From: Prochlorococcus sp. AG-409-L18
Lineage (GTDB): Bacteria > Cyanobacteriota > Cyanobacteriia > PCC-6307 > Cyanobiaceae
Reading direction: 5' to 3'
Length of the DNA stretch: 56,840 bases
NCBI GenBank assembly: GCA_003215535.1
Contig: QCKG01000011.1
Location: 1-56,840, forward strand
How positions within the stretch are numbered: position 1 is the first letter of the stretch; each line of letters opens with the position of its first letter. Shown here piece by piece: positions 33,601-43,492 of the stretch. A program made the position numbers and the translations under genes. The notes beneath the pieces were generated by a model. It made no database searches. It was not told the origin of the DNA and saw only the letters and a program-made list of their open reading frames with translations.

Positions 33601-35448
33601 ATGACTAATACAAAAGAATTTGAGGATACCTCATGCTCTATTGATCTGAATCCACCTGATGTCCCTACATCTACTTCAGATGAAGATACAAGTGAGCCCT
33701 TACAAGCGAAAAAAGTAAGCTCAAATCAAAAGATGGCAAGTCAAAACTCAAGTCCATCTGATCAGAATTCAAATAAACTAGGGTTCGATGGATTTGGATT
33801 CAGTAATGAATTACTAAAAACACTCGAAAACAAAGGTTACAAAGAGCCCTCGCCAATTCAACAAGCTGCAATACCAGAACTAATGCTTGGACGTGACCTA
33901 GTCGGGCAAGCACAAACAGGTACAGGAAAAACAGCTGCTTTTGCGCTCCCTCTACTCGAACGACTCAAAGATAATGAAAACAAAAACAAACCAGCAGCTC
34001 TAGTTCTTGCTCCAACAAGAGAACTAGCTATGCAGGTTGCAGAATCCTTCCGTGCCTACGCAGCTGGTCATCCAAGTTTAAAAATTTTAGCTATTTATGG
34101 AGGGGCTGATTTTCGAGCACAGATAAACTCACTAAAAAGAGGAGTAGATATAGTTGTAGGAACCCCTGGTCGAGTAATGGACCACATGCGGCAGGGGACA
34201 CTTATCACCACGGGATTGTGCAGCTTGGTTTTAGATGAAGCCGATGAAATGCTACGAATGGGATTTATTGATGATGTCGAATGGATTCTTGAACAGTTAC
34301 CTAAACAGCGACAGATGGTCCTCTTCTCAGCAACAATGCCATCTGAGATACGAAGGCTTTCAAAACGATACCTCCACGAACCGGCAGAGATAACAATAAA
34401 GTCTCGTGCTCAAGAAGCACGTCTTATCCGTCAAAGATTCATCACCCTCCAAAACAGTTACAAATTAGAAGTTTTAAAAAGAGTTCTTGAAGTAGTAACA
34501 GATGAAGGAGTAATCATCTTTACTCGTACCAAAGCAATCACTCTCATAGTTGCCGAGGCACTGGAGGCAGCAGGTCATGATGTTGCTGTTCTAAACGGCG
34601 ACGTCCCACAAAATCAAAGGGAACGTACAGTTGAACGTCTACGTAAAGGAGGCGTAAATATACTTGTGGCTACAGATGTTGCAGCAAGAGGTCTTGATGT
34701 CGACAGAATTGAACTAGTTATAAATTACGACATCCCTTTCGATAGCGAGGCCTATGTGCATCGAATAGGTAGAACTGGACGTGCTGGTCGAAGTGGTGAG
34801 GCAATCCTTTTTGTTAATTACAGGGAAAGACGTTTCGTAACCAACCTTGAAAGGGCTGTTGGGCAGCCAATAGAACAAATGGAAATACCAAGCAATTCAA
34901 CAATAAATGAAAGTCGTCTGAATCGACTTCGCAAACGTCTTACTGATGCAGCCTCCACAGGGAGAGAACACGAAGAAGAAACTTCTTTGATTGAAGCAAT
35001 GCTAGAAGAAGTTTCACAAGAACTTAAATTAAATCAAGAACAACTTGCCATGGCCGCAATAAACCTTGCTATTGGTCAAGCCCCGCTACTCGCACAAGGT
35101 GATGAAAGTTGGATAAAACAATCTCAACAACGAGGTCTTAGGAACGATCGTCGAGAGGATAGACAAAACCCATCACGTCGGCGAAATGAGCACAAATCAA
35201 TTTCACCAGAATCTCATATGGATCGTTTCCGTGTAGAGGTAGGTCATCGTGATCGCGTTAAGCCTGGGAATTTAGTAGGTGCTATTGCCAATGAAACAGG
35301 CCTTCAAGGAAGAAAGATTGGTCGCATCCAAATATTTGACTGCTATAGCCTGGTTGACCTCCCTAAAGGGATGCCAGAGAGTATTTTCAATGAGCTAAGG
35401 AAGGTAAAAGTAATGAACAGAGAATTAAAAATCCACCGTACTTCATGA
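33601..35448 (+). CDS. deaD: DEAD-box ATP-dependent RNA helicase (DeaD/CsdA type)
   Basis: A 615-residue helicase with a 60-residue polar N-terminal extension. The Q motif is GFSNELLKTLENKGYKEPSP, motif I is AQTGTGKT (104-111), motif II is VLDEADEML, motif III is SATMPS, and motif VI is HRIGRTGRAGR. A C-terminal DbpA-like RNA-binding domain follows (VEVGHRDRVKPGNLVGAI, then IGRIQIFDCYSLVDLP), after an Arg-rich linker. It remodels structured RNA, for example in ribosome assembly and cold adaptation. A hairpin sits directly before its start. Confidence 0.93.
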   Translation: MTNTKEFEDTSCSIDLNPPDVPTSTSDEDTSEPLQAKKVSSNQKMASQNSSPSDQNSNKLGFDGFGFSNELLKTLENKGYKEPSPIQQAAIPELMLGRDLVGQAQTGTGKTAAFALPLLERLKDNENKNKPAALVLAPTRELAMQVAESFRAYAAGHPSLKILAIYGGADFRAQINSLKRGVDIVVGTPGRVMDHMRQGTLITTGLCSLVLDEADEMLRMGFIDDVEWILEQLPKQRQMVLFSATMPSEIRRLSKRYLHEPAEITIKSRAQEARLIRQRFITLQNSYKLEVLKRVLEVVTDEGVIIFTRTKAITLIVAEALEAAGHDVAVLNGDVPQNQRERTVERLRKGGVNILVATDVAARGLDVDRIELVINYDIPFDSEAYVHRIGRTGRAGRSGEAILFVNYRERRFVTNLERAVGQPIEQMEIPSNSTINESRLNRLRKRLTDAASTGREHEEETSLIEAMLEEVSQELKLNQEQLAMAAINLAIGQAPLLAQGDESWIKQSQQRGLRNDRREDRQNPSRRRNEHKSISPESHMDRFRVEVGHRDRVKPGNLVGAIANETGLQGRKIGRIQIFDCYSLVDLPKGMPESIFNELRKVKVMNRELKIHRTS

Positions 35449-35478
35449 GGACTCATTTCTCTTAAATCAAATTTTAAG

Positions 35479-35745
35479 ATGTTTTATTTAAAATTGGTAT
35501 TACTATCTTATTTAGGATTAGCAGCTTTTGAACTAAATAATAAACCAACTAACGCAGGAGGCTTAATAACAAAACTATGCTTAGCAGGCTTCAATGCAGA
35601 AATAAATCAATCAAGACTTATTGCCCCCAATGGGATGGGTAAATATGTCTGCCATTGCATGATTAAAGAATTTAATGAAGGGGCCTCAATCGAATCTGCT
35701 AAAATAACCTGCAAGAACAAAGCTATTAAAGAATTCAAACTCTAG
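35479..35745 (+). CDS. Small secreted Cys-containing protein
   Basis: An 88-residue protein with an N-terminal hydrophobic segment (MFYLKLVLLSYLGLAAF) and a mature domain with four cysteines (LCLAGFN, VCHCMIKEF, ITCKNKA). These could form two disulfides after export. The pattern GKYVCHCMIKEFNEGASIESA recalls small exported proteins whose CxC follows a lead helix. No family is assigned. It lies 30 bases after deaD and may be read through from it. Confidence 0.6.
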   Translation: MFYLKLVLLSYLGLAAFELNNKPTNAGGLITKLCLAGFNAEINQSRLIAPNGMGKYVCHCMIKEFNEGASIESAKITCKNKAIKEFKL

Positions 35746-36136
35746 AATTGAATACAAAATTCAATAAGCCATTCATAATGAAAAGATTCACAGAATTAAC
35801 CAGGATATTCTTCAGATTTTGAAGAGGAAACTCTCAAAAATCAATTTCATCAATAGGACCTATAAGATTGAGGGAAGGTCAAGATTGACAAAACTAAATC
35901 TCTCAAAACTAGACTAACAAAGGAAAATCTATTTCTTCTTAGAAAACACTTTATGTATTCAACAAGATTAAGTGACTTTCTAACCCACTGCCCTATAGTT
36001 TGGTCTTACATCAGCTCCAGCTCATAGGCCCCAAACGGCTCGCTCCCCAGGCTTCAGCTCTCTTGCTCCAGCATTCAAGGACTTTCCTTTTTGGACCAAT
36101 GCTTCTTCTGATCAATTCCCCTCAGTCCCTTTAGGA
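35746..36136. other. Long leader/promoter region of the RNA-binding protein gene
   Basis: No gene is visible. The last 140 bases (about 36000-36136) are richer in C and G than the flanks and have no open frame, consistent with a transcribed 5' leader of the rbp gene. Cyanobacterial rbp genes are often cold-regulated through long leaders; this is inference. Confidence 0.4.
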
Positions 36137-36445
36137 ATGACCATTTACATAGGAAATTTATCTTTCCAAGCAGAGCAAGAAGATTTGCTCGACCTTTTTA
36201 GCCAATACGGAGAAGTCAAGCAATGCAGTCTCCCTTTAGACCGGGAAACCGGAAGGAAAAGGGGGTTTGCCTTCGTTGAAATGACTAACGATGGTGACGA
36301 GCAAAAAGCAATCGATGATCTTCAAGACGTCGAATGGATGGGTCGAATGATTCGTGTCAACAAAGCAACTCCTCGTGAGCGCTCAGGTGGCGGCGGCGGC
36401 GGCGGCCGTGGTGGATATGGTGGAGGAGGCAGAAATAACTGGTAA
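36137..36445 (+). CDS. rbp: RRM-type RNA-binding protein with Gly-rich tail
   Basis: A 102-residue single-RRM protein. RNP2 is IYIGNL (residues 3-8), RNP1 is KRGFAFVEM (41-49), and the fold ends at RMIRVNKATPR. A Gly/Arg-rich tail (about residues 84-101) follows, as in cyanobacterial cold-inducible Rbp proteins. It likely binds mRNA. A strong terminator lies 26 bases after its stop. Confidence 0.93.
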   Translation: MTIYIGNLSFQAEQEDLLDLFSQYGEVKQCSLPLDRETGRKRGFAFVEMTNDGDEQKAIDDLQDVEWMGRMIRVNKATPRERSGGGGGGGRGGYGGGGRNNW

Positions 36446-36470
36446 ATCAGCCAAAGAGGCTGCTAACGGT

Positions 36471-36501
36471 AAAAAGCCATCTCAAGATTTGATGGCTTTT
36501 T
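36471..36501 (+). terminator. Rho-independent terminator of rbp
   Basis: AAAAAGCCATC (36471-36481) pairs perfectly with GATGGCTTTTT (36491-36501) around a 9-base loop. The U-tract follows the stem on the plus strand, and the A-tract before it could serve the convergent leftward gene as well. Confidence 0.9.
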
Positions 36502-36524
36502 ACTTAAAAAATCCTAAACAAACC

Positions 36525-36716
36525 TTAAACATCAAGAAAATCTGATAAAGCTTCTTTTTGTAAGGCTTTTTCTCGTAATCCTTGAGACTGATCTATAGGT
36601 TCAGATACCTTTGAAAATTCTTCACTCATGCATGGGATATCAGATCGAAGGGCATTACGGCGTCGTTTTGCAGTAAAGCGATTAAATCGGTTAAAAGCCC
36701 TAGATCGTTTCATCAA
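36525..36716 (-). CDS. Small basic hypothetical protein
   Basis: A 63-residue protein. The N-terminal third is strongly basic (MKRSRAFNRFNRFTAKRRRN), and an acidic/polar helical tail follows (SEEFSKVSEPIDQSQGL). The basic head could bind nucleic acid. It is convergent with rbp and shares the terminator region. No family is recognised. M1 and M2 are adjacent possible starts. Confidence 0.5.
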   Translation of the reverse strand: MMKRSRAFNRFNRFTAKRRRNALRSDIPCMSEEFSKVSEPIDQSQGLREKALQKEALSDFLDV

Positions 36717-36856
36717 GCCTCCAAATTCAGCTGTAATTATTTTCTAGCTGTCCAAACAACAAAAAAACCACTTAGAGCATAAATCTAATTTTTACTTAAA
36801 GGTTAAAGTCTTCCTTATAGGCAGTACTCATTTCAATAAAGAGCTCCTCCCAAAAA

Positions 36857-38659
36857 ATGGTTAGAAAAATTAGACCAGTAAATAACCCATTACTAAGACT
36901 CCTGAGCAGCATAAGAACTCAACGTAATTTAATAATAGCTGCCATCACCTCTTCAATTCTCAATAAGATTTTTGATCTCGCACCACCAGTACTTATAGGG
37001 CTTTCAGTTGATGTAGTAGTAAGAGAACAGTCCTCATGGCTTGCAAGTATTGGATTCTCTACTGTTCCAAGTCAACTAGGGATTCTTGCACTGCTCTCTT
37101 TTGTGATATGGACTGCCGAGTCACTTTTTGAGTATCTATACGGTGTCCTTTGGAGAAACTTAGCCCAATCAACGCAACATAATCTTCGAATTAGGGCTTA
37201 CGAACACCTTCAGAAACTTGAGATGGCGTTCTTTGAATCAGATAGCACTGGGCGTCTAATGTCTATTCTTAATGATGACATAAATCAACTTGAAAGATTT
37301 TTAGATCACGGTGCCAACCAAATTCTTCAATTGATTATTACTGTCTTAGCCGTTGGCGGGGCTATGGCCTTTATGGCTCCTGGAATAGCTTTACTGGCAT
37401 TCCTTCCTATTCCATTGATTCTATGGGGATCAATAAATTTTCAAGAAAAATTAGCTCCAAGATATAGGGAAGTAAGGGAACGAGCTGGCGATCTCGCAGC
37501 AAGAATAAGCAACAATCTTGGAGGAATGTTAACTATTAAAAGCTTCGCTACAGAGTCCTGGGAGCTGGAACGTCTAAGAATCGATAGCGACTCCTACCGA
37601 AAAAGTAATAAAAGGGCAATAAAGTTATCTGCAGGATTCATACCATTAATAAGGTTCGCAATACTTTTTGCATTCCTTGCAATTCTTTTAGTGGGAGGGC
37701 TTGAGACCTGGGAAGGTAATTTAGCAGTTGGAACTTACAGTTTCCTTGTGTTTATTACTCAGAGATTACTCTGGCCATTGACGACACTTGGCAATACTCT
37801 AGACGAATATCAACGTTCAATGGCATCTACAAATAGAGTATTAGACCTGATAGATACTCCCATAACTATTTCAAGTGGTTTAAGGAAACTAAACCCTAAA
37901 GATGTTCTTGGGGAGATTCAATTTAAAAATGTAAATTTTCACTATAAAGGTAGATCTAAAATCCTAAGGAACTTTGATTTAACTATCCCTAAAGGCTCAA
38001 CAATAGGAATAGTTGGAGCAACAGGTTCAGGTAAAAGTACTCTAGTTAAACTTCTACTTCGTTTATATCCTATAAGCGATGGAGAAATCCGTCTTGATGG
38101 AAGGTCAATTGATAGTTTTTGCCTAAAAGATTTACGTCGTTCTATAGCTCTTGTAAGTCAAGATGTCTATCTTTTCCATGGGACTGTCGGCGAAAATATC
38201 TCATACGGCAACGAAAAGGCCTCTAATCAAGAGATTTACAAAGCAGCTGAACTTGCCGAAGCATCCTCCTTTATTAAAGATTTACCTCATGGATACCAAA
38301 CACTTGTAGGAGAACGCGGCCAAAGATTGTCTGGTGGCCAACGCCAACGAATTGCTCTAGCAAGAGCAATTTTAAAGGACGCCCCTATTCTTATTCTTGA
38401 CGAGGCTACTGCTGCTGTAGACAATGAGACAGAGGCTGCTATACAACGTTCTCTAGAGAAAATTACAGCTAACAGAACTACAATAGTAATAGCTCATAGG
38501 TTAAGCACGGTACGACATGCTGACCAGATAATAGTTTTAGATAAAGGTAAGATTATTGAATCCGGAAGCCACGAATCTCTTCTTAAGAGTTCACATGCCT
38601 ATAAACAACTTTGGAGAGTTCAAGCTGGCGTAAGAGAAAACGAATTCTTAAAACTTTAA
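36857..38659 (+). CDS. ABC transporter, fused permease and ATPase (MsbA-like)
   Basis: A 600-residue half-transporter that works as a homodimer or heterodimer. Residues about 20-310 hold six membrane helices of the type-IV exporter fold. The ATPase has Walker A GATGSGKST, Q-loop VSQDVYLFHGTV, the signature LSGGQRQRIALARA, Walker B ILILDEATAAVD and the switch His in IAHRLSTV. The exported substrate (lipid, peptide or drug) cannot be told from the sequence. Confidence 0.92.
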   Translation: MVRKIRPVNNPLLRLLSSIRTQRNLIIAAITSSILNKIFDLAPPVLIGLSVDVVVREQSSWLASIGFSTVPSQLGILALLSFVIWTAESLFEYLYGVLWRNLAQSTQHNLRIRAYEHLQKLEMAFFESDSTGRLMSILNDDINQLERFLDHGANQILQLIITVLAVGGAMAFMAPGIALLAFLPIPLILWGSINFQEKLAPRYREVRERAGDLAARISNNLGGMLTIKSFATESWELERLRIDSDSYRKSNKRAIKLSAGFIPLIRFAILFAFLAILLVGGLETWEGNLAVGTYSFLVFITQRLLWPLTTLGNTLDEYQRSMASTNRVLDLIDTPITISSGLRKLNPKDVLGEIQFKNVNFHYKGRSKILRNFDLTIPKGSTIGIVGATGSGKSTLVKLLLRLYPISDGEIRLDGRSIDSFCLKDLRRSIALVSQDVYLFHGTVGENISYGNEKASNQEIYKAAELAEASSFIKDLPHGYQTLVGERGQRLSGGQRQRIALARAILKDAPILILDEATAAVDNETEAAIQRSLEKITANRTTIVIAHRLSTVRHADQIIVLDKGKIIESGSHESLLKSSHAYKQLWRVQAGVRENEFLKL

Positions 38660-38726
38660 TCGACATATATCCTAAAAAATAACATGATCGGTAAGCTTAA
38701 GATTGATCGAGAGATTTTATTTTCAA

Positions 38727-38744
38727 ACCCGAGAGGGTGTTTTA
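38727..38744 (+). terminator. Weak possible terminator after the ABC transporter gene
   Basis: ACCC-GAGA-GGGT (38727-38738) forms a 4-bp GC stem with a tetraloop, followed by GTTTT. It is short and only suggestive. Confidence 0.3.
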
Positions 38745-38787
38745 ACAAAAAGGCTTTCTTACTCAACAATTCTTAACTGAGTAATGC

Positions 38788-39348
38788 TTAAATCAAGAAA
38801 GTAAATGATTCAATAACCCGCTCAAACAAATTCTTCACTTTAGGCCAGCGATTTTCATTAGTACTAGTTGCAAGCGTATATAAATATCCTCTATCCGTTA
38901 CAAAGGTTGCTAATTCATGCCTATCGCGATCCTTTAGGTGAACAGAGTACTCAATGTCATAGAACAAATGTCCCACTTCCTCACGCATGCCTGCCTGAAC
39001 TAATTCAACAGATCGATCTGAGCCCTCAGGTGCAATCACCTGAGTAATCAATCTCTCCCCAACAGCTAAAGGGCTCCCAAGATCATTAAGGTTAATTTCA
39101 CTGTCAATCTTGGAAACCACCAAACTCAAGGTTTCATCACTATTGATCAAATCGTGAAAAACAACCTTTGGACCACCATTTACTGAGACCCTAGTCCATC
39201 CTGTTGGGTAGGAAAAGGCATATCGACCATCTGAGCTTTGATACAAATTCAAGCCTGCTGCAAGGCCACCACTACAGGCCCCCAAAGCAAAAGTTAAAGA
39301 CAAGATCAGGCAGCCACGCAGGAATGAACGAAAAAACACAGCCATCAA
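38788..39348 (-). CDS. psbP: CyanoP, PsbP-family photosystem II lipoprotein
   Basis: A 186-residue protein with a lipoprotein signal ending LGAC (Cys25), so it is anchored at the lumenal face of the thylakoid. The mature domain has the PsbP opening LYQSSDGRYAFSYPTGWTRV, the middle FHDLINSDETLSLVVSKI and the ending strands EYSVHLKDRDRHELATFVT. PsbP-like proteins assist photosystem II assembly. It is divergent from the recR region. Confidence 0.9.
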   Translation of the reverse strand: MMAVFFRSFLRGCLILSLTFALGACSGGLAAGLNLYQSSDGRYAFSYPTGWTRVSVNGGPKVVFHDLINSDETLSLVVSKIDSEINLNDLGSPLAVGERLITQVIAPEGSDRSVELVQAGMREEVGHLFYDIEYSVHLKDRDRHELATFVTDRGYLYTLATSTNENRWPKVKNLFERVIESFTFLI

Positions 39349-39454
39349 AAATTCTTAGACCTATGTGCATTCTGCCGGAGCCTTTACTTGCTGACAGCAG
39401 ACTTGCATAAAATACATTTGCAGATTAGACACTGGTTAAATTCACAAATCCTGG

Positions 39455-40063
39455 ATTGGAACTCTGAACGGCTTCACTCGACCACTAGCACACCTTATTG
39501 ACCAATTTGAACAACTTCCTGGAATTGGTCCCAGAACAGCTCAAAGGCTTGCCTTGTATCTCTTACGTCAACCCGAAGACAAGGTCCAAAAATTTTCAAA
39601 TGCCTTACTAGCTGCGAGAAGTCAGGTTGGGCAATGCCAAAAGTGCTTTCATCTAAGTGCAGAGCCAGAGTGTGAAATTTGTAGGAATCTTGAACGAAGT
39701 GAAGATCAAATATGCGTAGTAGCTGATTCACGAGACCTTATAGCTTTAGAGCGTACACGGGAATACAAAGGTCTATATCATGTTCTTGGAGGATTAATCT
39801 CCCCTATGGATGGAATCAGTCCTGAACTATTAGAGGTATCAAGTCTTATAAAAAGAGTCGATCAATATCAAACAAAAGAAGTAATTCTTGCACTTACTCC
39901 AAGCGTTGAGGGTGACACAACAAGTCTATACTTGGCAAGGCTACTGAAACCATTTACACAAGTAAGCAGGATTGCATATGGACTTCCAGTAGGTAGTGAA
40001 CTTGAGTATGCCGATGAAGTAACACTAACGAGAGCACTGGAAGGCCGTCGCTCCATGGACTGA
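39455..40063 (+). CDS. recR: Recombination protein RecR, unusual start
   Basis: A RecR of about 202 residues, involved in gap repair with RecF/RecO. The helix-hairpin-helix is [17 protein letters not shown], the zinc finger is [16 protein letters not shown], and the Toprim text is [16 protein letters not shown]. The C-terminus is [19 protein letters not shown]. The homologous frame extends upstream to [17 protein letters not shown], but between the TAA at 39437 and this part there is no ATG, GTG or TTG, only ATT (39440, 39455) and CTG (39464). I placed the start at ATT 39455. The first ordinary start (TTG 39554) would delete the HhH. Confidence 0.85.
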   Translation: MGTLNGFTRPLAHLIDQFEQLPGIGPRTAQRLALYLLRQPEDKVQKFSNALLAARSQVGQCQKCFHLSAEPECEICRNLERSEDQICVVADSRDLIALERTREYKGLYHVLGGLISPMDGISPELLEVSSLIKRVDQYQTKEVILALTPSVEGDTTSLYLARLLKPFTQVSRIAYGLPVGSELEYADEVTLTRALEGRRSMD

Positions 40064-40070
40064 TTCAGAC

Positions 40071-40994
40071 ATGTCAACTACCCAAAAGAGACAAAGCCCC
40101 TACAGTCATATTTTACCGAATGAACGTCTTCCAGAATGGATTAACTCATCTATAGGCAAGGCCTCTGAGTTAGAACAAGTCCAAAATCTTGTCAAAAAAC
40201 ATCAACTGCACACAATTTGTGAAGAAGGACGTTGTCCAAACAGAGGTGAGTGTTACGCAGCTGGAACAGCGACCTTCCTCCTTGGAGGATCGATTTGTAC
40301 TAGAAGCTGTGCCTTTTGCCAAGTCGATAAAGGAAGTCCATCTAAAGTCTTAGACCATCAAGAAGCTGAACGTGTAGCCAATGCAATTAAAGAATTACGA
40401 CTGCGTTACGTCGTACTAACTTCTGTTGCACGTGATGACCTCCCTGATCATGGCGCAAGTATTTTCACAAAAACTATTCAAGCTATTCGCAACGTCGTAC
40501 CTGAGGTAGCCATAGAAGTGTTAACTCCTGACTTTTGGGGTGGGAGTTCAAGTAATGAAAGATTATTAGCAGCACAAAAAGAACGTCTAATACAAATTCT
40601 AAATGCGAAGCCTATTTGTTTCAACCACAATTTAGAAACAGTGCGCCGTCTTCAAAAGAAAGTACGTCGAGGTGCAACCTATAGCCGTTCACTTAATTTA
40701 TTAAAAATGGCAAGGGAAATAGCACCTGATATTCCTACAAAGTCTGGACTAATGCTGGGTTTAGGTGAAGAACGAAAGGAAATAATTCAAACCCTGAAAG
40801 ATCTACGCGCTGTGGACTGCCAATACATCACGTTAGGACAATATCTTAGGCCCTCATTGGCACATATTCCTGTACAACATTATTGGCATCCTCAGGACTT
40901 CAAAGAGTTAGGAGATATCGCCAATGAACTTGGCTTTAAAAAAACAAATAGTGGTCCGTTAGTACGTAGCAGTTACCATGCCGAAGAATCTTAA
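40071..40994 (+). CDS. lipA: Lipoyl synthase
   Basis: A 307-residue radical-SAM enzyme that inserts two sulfurs into octanoyl chains to make lipoate. The auxiliary cluster cysteines are C50, C55 and C61 ([15 protein letters not shown]). The radical-SAM CxxxCxxC is C76, C80 and C83 (CTRSCAFC). The C-terminal block is TLGQYLRPS. It starts 7 bases after recR. Its stop codon interlocks with that of the convergent gene (TTAA at 40991-40994). Confidence 0.95.
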   Translation: MSTTQKRQSPYSHILPNERLPEWINSSIGKASELEQVQNLVKKHQLHTICEEGRCPNRGECYAAGTATFLLGGSICTRSCAFCQVDKGSPSKVLDHQEAERVANAIKELRLRYVVLTSVARDDLPDHGASIFTKTIQAIRNVVPEVAIEVLTPDFWGGSSSNERLLAAQKERLIQILNAKPICFNHNLETVRRLQKKVRRGATYSRSLNLLKMAREIAPDIPTKSGLMLGLGEERKEIIQTLKDLRAVDCQYITLGQYLRPSLAHIPVQHYWHPQDFKELGDIANELGFKKTNSGPLVRSSYHAEES

Positions 40995-41518
40995 TTGCAA
41001 GCAAATGGCCCTTGAGCAATACCCCAAAGATCATTACTCCTTTTAAACACCTCAAAACAATCAGCAACCATTAAGGCTCCTGCTCCACCCCATACAACCC
41101 TTAATGGCAAATCTTGAGGTGCGGCCCCAACCTCCCTTATCAGATGGAAGCCACGCCTTAAGAAATAGCGCACCAATCGTTGATGTTGAAAATCATCATC
41201 ACGAATAGCTAAAAGCCTTGTTGATCTACAAGGCGTATTTTCCAAAGCCCAAGCCATAGTGGCTGCCCAGACTAAATGACCTACCCCTGCCGGAGCTTTA
41301 GAATGAACTTGCAAAGTATCAAGTTGCAATCCTTTCTTACCTGCATAAGCCCAGGCTTTCATCTCGCCTAAAATTTGCACCTTTTCTGTAACTTGCTGCT
41401 CTGCTACAACAAGCCTTAATGTCCATAAATTAAAAATTGGGGCCCTAACTTGAAGCCTTAATAGAAGTCCAGACTCAGCAGCCTGCTTCTCCAATTGAGT
41501 CAAAGAAGGATTATTCAA
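40991..41518 (-). CDS. Conserved hypothetical, possible GNAT-like fold
   Basis: A 175-residue protein, last in the lysA operon. A core of [19 protein letters not shown], then [19 protein letters not shown] and [11 protein letters not shown] reads like the end of a GNAT acetyltransferase fold (helix, strand, helix, RGF-strand), but the acetyl-CoA P-loop is not clear. Function is unknown; I recall similar cyanobacterial proteins annotated only as hypothetical. It overlaps the trhO stop by 4 bases (ATGA at 41518-41515). Confidence 0.7.
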   Translation of the reverse strand: MNNPSLTQLEKQAAESGLLLRLQVRAPIFNLWTLRLVVAEQQVTEKVQILGEMKAWAYAGKKGLQLDTLQVHSKAPAGVGHLVWAATMAWALENTPCRSTRLLAIRDDDFQHQRLVRYFLRRGFHLIREVGAAPQDLPLRVVWGGAGALMVADCFEVFKRSNDLWGIAQGPFACN

Positions 41519-42474
41519 GTACTTTTCCTACTCAAATTTTGATGAGATTGTTCACGTTTGTCAAATTGTTTTTGCCTTTCTGCAAATCGAATTCTATCTA
41601 AATCGCTAAAAAGATCCTCACAATAATGACATTGAACACCTCGTATGTAATGAAGACTATTCCGAGATTCAAGGTCAAGAGGCATACCGCAGGCATAACA
41701 CAATTGATGTTCGCCAGGTAAAAGATGTTGATTTAAGGCCACTCGCTGATCAAAGACGAAACATTCACCATTCCAAAGACTTTCTTCCTCAGGGACTTCT
41801 TGTAAATAGCGCAGAATTCCTCCTCGTAGATGATGAATGCCTTTAAAACCCTTGCTCATCAAATAAGATGTTGCCTTCTCGCAACGTATTCCTCCAGTAC
41901 AAAACATTGCAATTCTTTTAGGATCCTTTTCCTTAACCAAATCCCCAAGATCATTATCTACCCATTTAGGAAATTGACGAAAAGAATCAGTTTTAGGATT
42001 CAACGCTCCATCAAAACTTCCTATACCAACTTCATATTTATTTCGAGTATCAATTACAAGGGTCTCAGGATCATTTAAATAATCATTCCAATCACTTGGT
42101 TCTACATATAGGCCTACAGTCTGATTTGGGTTTATCCCCTCCACTCCCATCGTGACAATTTCAGCTTTCTTACGTACTTTAAAATGGCGAAAAGCAGGTT
42201 TATCTGTCCAGCTAAACTTCACATCAAAGGGATGTTTTTGCAATGCTTCACTTAAAATCTCCAAGAAAAACAAAACTGCCTCACTAGATCCACAGATCGT
42301 TCCATTGACTCCTTCAGAAGCAAGTAAAACAGTTCCTCCTAAATTATTTCTATCAGCCTGAAGGCTAAGCTCATCAAGCAAGAAAAAGATCATCTCATCT
42401 GAGATCGCTGTAAAGCAATAGAATGCAGCAACCTTTAGTGGGTTATCAATCGCTTGCATATGATCGATTTTCAT
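41515..42474 (-). CDS. trhO: tRNA uridine(34) hydroxylase, rhodanese family
   Basis: A 319-residue protein with an N-terminal acylphosphatase-like domain (FYCFTAIS through GVNGTICGS) and a rhodanese domain. The catalytic Cys is in FCTGGIRCEKA (about C192). A C-terminal Cys-rich part (CYACGMPL, CHYCEDLF) looks like a zinc site. The family hydroxylates U34 of tRNA to ho5U in an O2-dependent way. It overlaps bioB by one base (TAATG at 42474) and the next gene by four. Confidence 0.92.
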   Translation of the reverse strand: MKIDHMQAIDNPLKVAAFYCFTAISDEMIFFLLDELSLQADRNNLGGTVLLASEGVNGTICGSSEAVLFFLEILSEALQKHPFDVKFSWTDKPAFRHFKVRKKAEIVTMGVEGINPNQTVGLYVEPSDWNDYLNDPETLVIDTRNKYEVGIGSFDGALNPKTDSFRQFPKWVDNDLGDLVKEKDPKRIAMFCTGGIRCEKATSYLMSKGFKGIHHLRGGILRYLQEVPEEESLWNGECFVFDQRVALNQHLLPGEHQLCYACGMPLDLESRNSLHYIRGVQCHYCEDLFSDLDRIRFAERQKQFDKREQSHQNLSRKST

Positions 42475-43472
42475 TAATCATTCAACTCCCAATTCACTTG
42501 TACACCAGCCTTGGAGAGAAGCTCACGATCAGAAGCAATTTTTGGGTTGGACGTTGTCAAAAGATTCTCGCCATAAAAGATTGAATCGGCTCCTGCTAGG
42601 AGACAAAGAATCTGAGCTTCTCTTCCAAGTTGCTCACGACCAGCACTTAGACGAACTCGACTATATGGCATAAGAATTCTCGCGGTAGCTACCATCCGAA
42701 CCATCTCCAGAGGATCAATCGAAGAAAGGTCCTCCAAAGGTGTTCCTTCCACAGCAACAAGAGCATTAATTGGAACGCTCTCGGGATGTGGTTCAAGTGT
42801 CGCCAAGACCCTTAATAACGAAGCTCTATCGCTAACAGTCTCCCCCATTCCAATAATTCCACCACAGCAAAGTGTTATCCCTGCCGAACGAACCCTATAT
42901 AAGGTTTCTAAACGTTCCTGATATGTGCGAGTACTAATTATCTGCCCATAGTGTTCTGGACTGGTGTCAAGGTTGTGGTTGTACGCAGTCAAGCCAGCCT
43001 CTGCCAATCGCAAAGCCTGATCATCAGTAAGCATGCCCGCTGTTACACATGCTTCCAGGCCGAGTTCACGTACACCTCTCACCATTGAAAGCATTGATTC
43101 AAAAGCTTTACCATCACGAATTTCACGCCAAGCCCAACCCATACAAAAACGATCAGCCCCCGATTCTTTTGCTGTTTTCGCACGCTCAAGGACAGACTTT
43201 ATTTCCAAGTCAGGCTGTCCGGTCACATCACTGCTGTTATGAATTGATTGAGGACAGTAAGAACAGTCTTCTTCACAACCTCCAGTTTTAACACTCAATA
43301 ATGAAGCCAATTGAACTTTATACCCAGGATTAGCCGAGCGATGTACTGACTGGGCTCGCCACAACAAATCCATTAGAGGCAGCGCTAACAGCTCACTGAT
43401 TTCTTCCAAGGTCCAGTCATATCGAAGGTTTATTGAATGTGATTCAGTAGCCTTCTGATCAATCAAGGTCAT
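42474..43472 (-). CDS. bioB: Biotin synthase
   Basis: A 332-residue radical-SAM enzyme that inserts sulfur into dethiobiotin. CxxxCxxC is C66, C70, C73 ([13 protein letters not shown]), followed by [15 protein letters not shown] and [13 protein letters not shown]. The C-terminal block is [18 protein letters not shown] longer frame starts at 43547, but it would overlap uppS and adds unrelated residues, so the ATG at 43472 ([11 protein letters not shown]) is preferred. It lies 20 bases after uppS. Confidence 0.95.
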   Translation of the reverse strand: MTLIDQKATESHSINLRYDWTLEEISELLALPLMDLLWRAQSVHRSANPGYKVQLASLLSVKTGGCEEDCSYCPQSIHNSSDVTGQPDLEIKSVLERAKTAKESGADRFCMGWAWREIRDGKAFESMLSMVRGVRELGLEACVTAGMLTDDQALRLAEAGLTAYNHNLDTSPEHYGQIISTRTYQERLETLYRVRSAGITLCCGGIIGMGETVSDRASLLRVLATLEPHPESVPINALVAVEGTPLEDLSSIDPLEMVRMVATARILMPYSRVRLSAGREQLGREAQILCLLAGADSIFYGENLLTTSNPKIASDRELLSKAGVQVNWELND

Positions 43473-43492
43473 AAATCCAAAAGAACCAAAAA

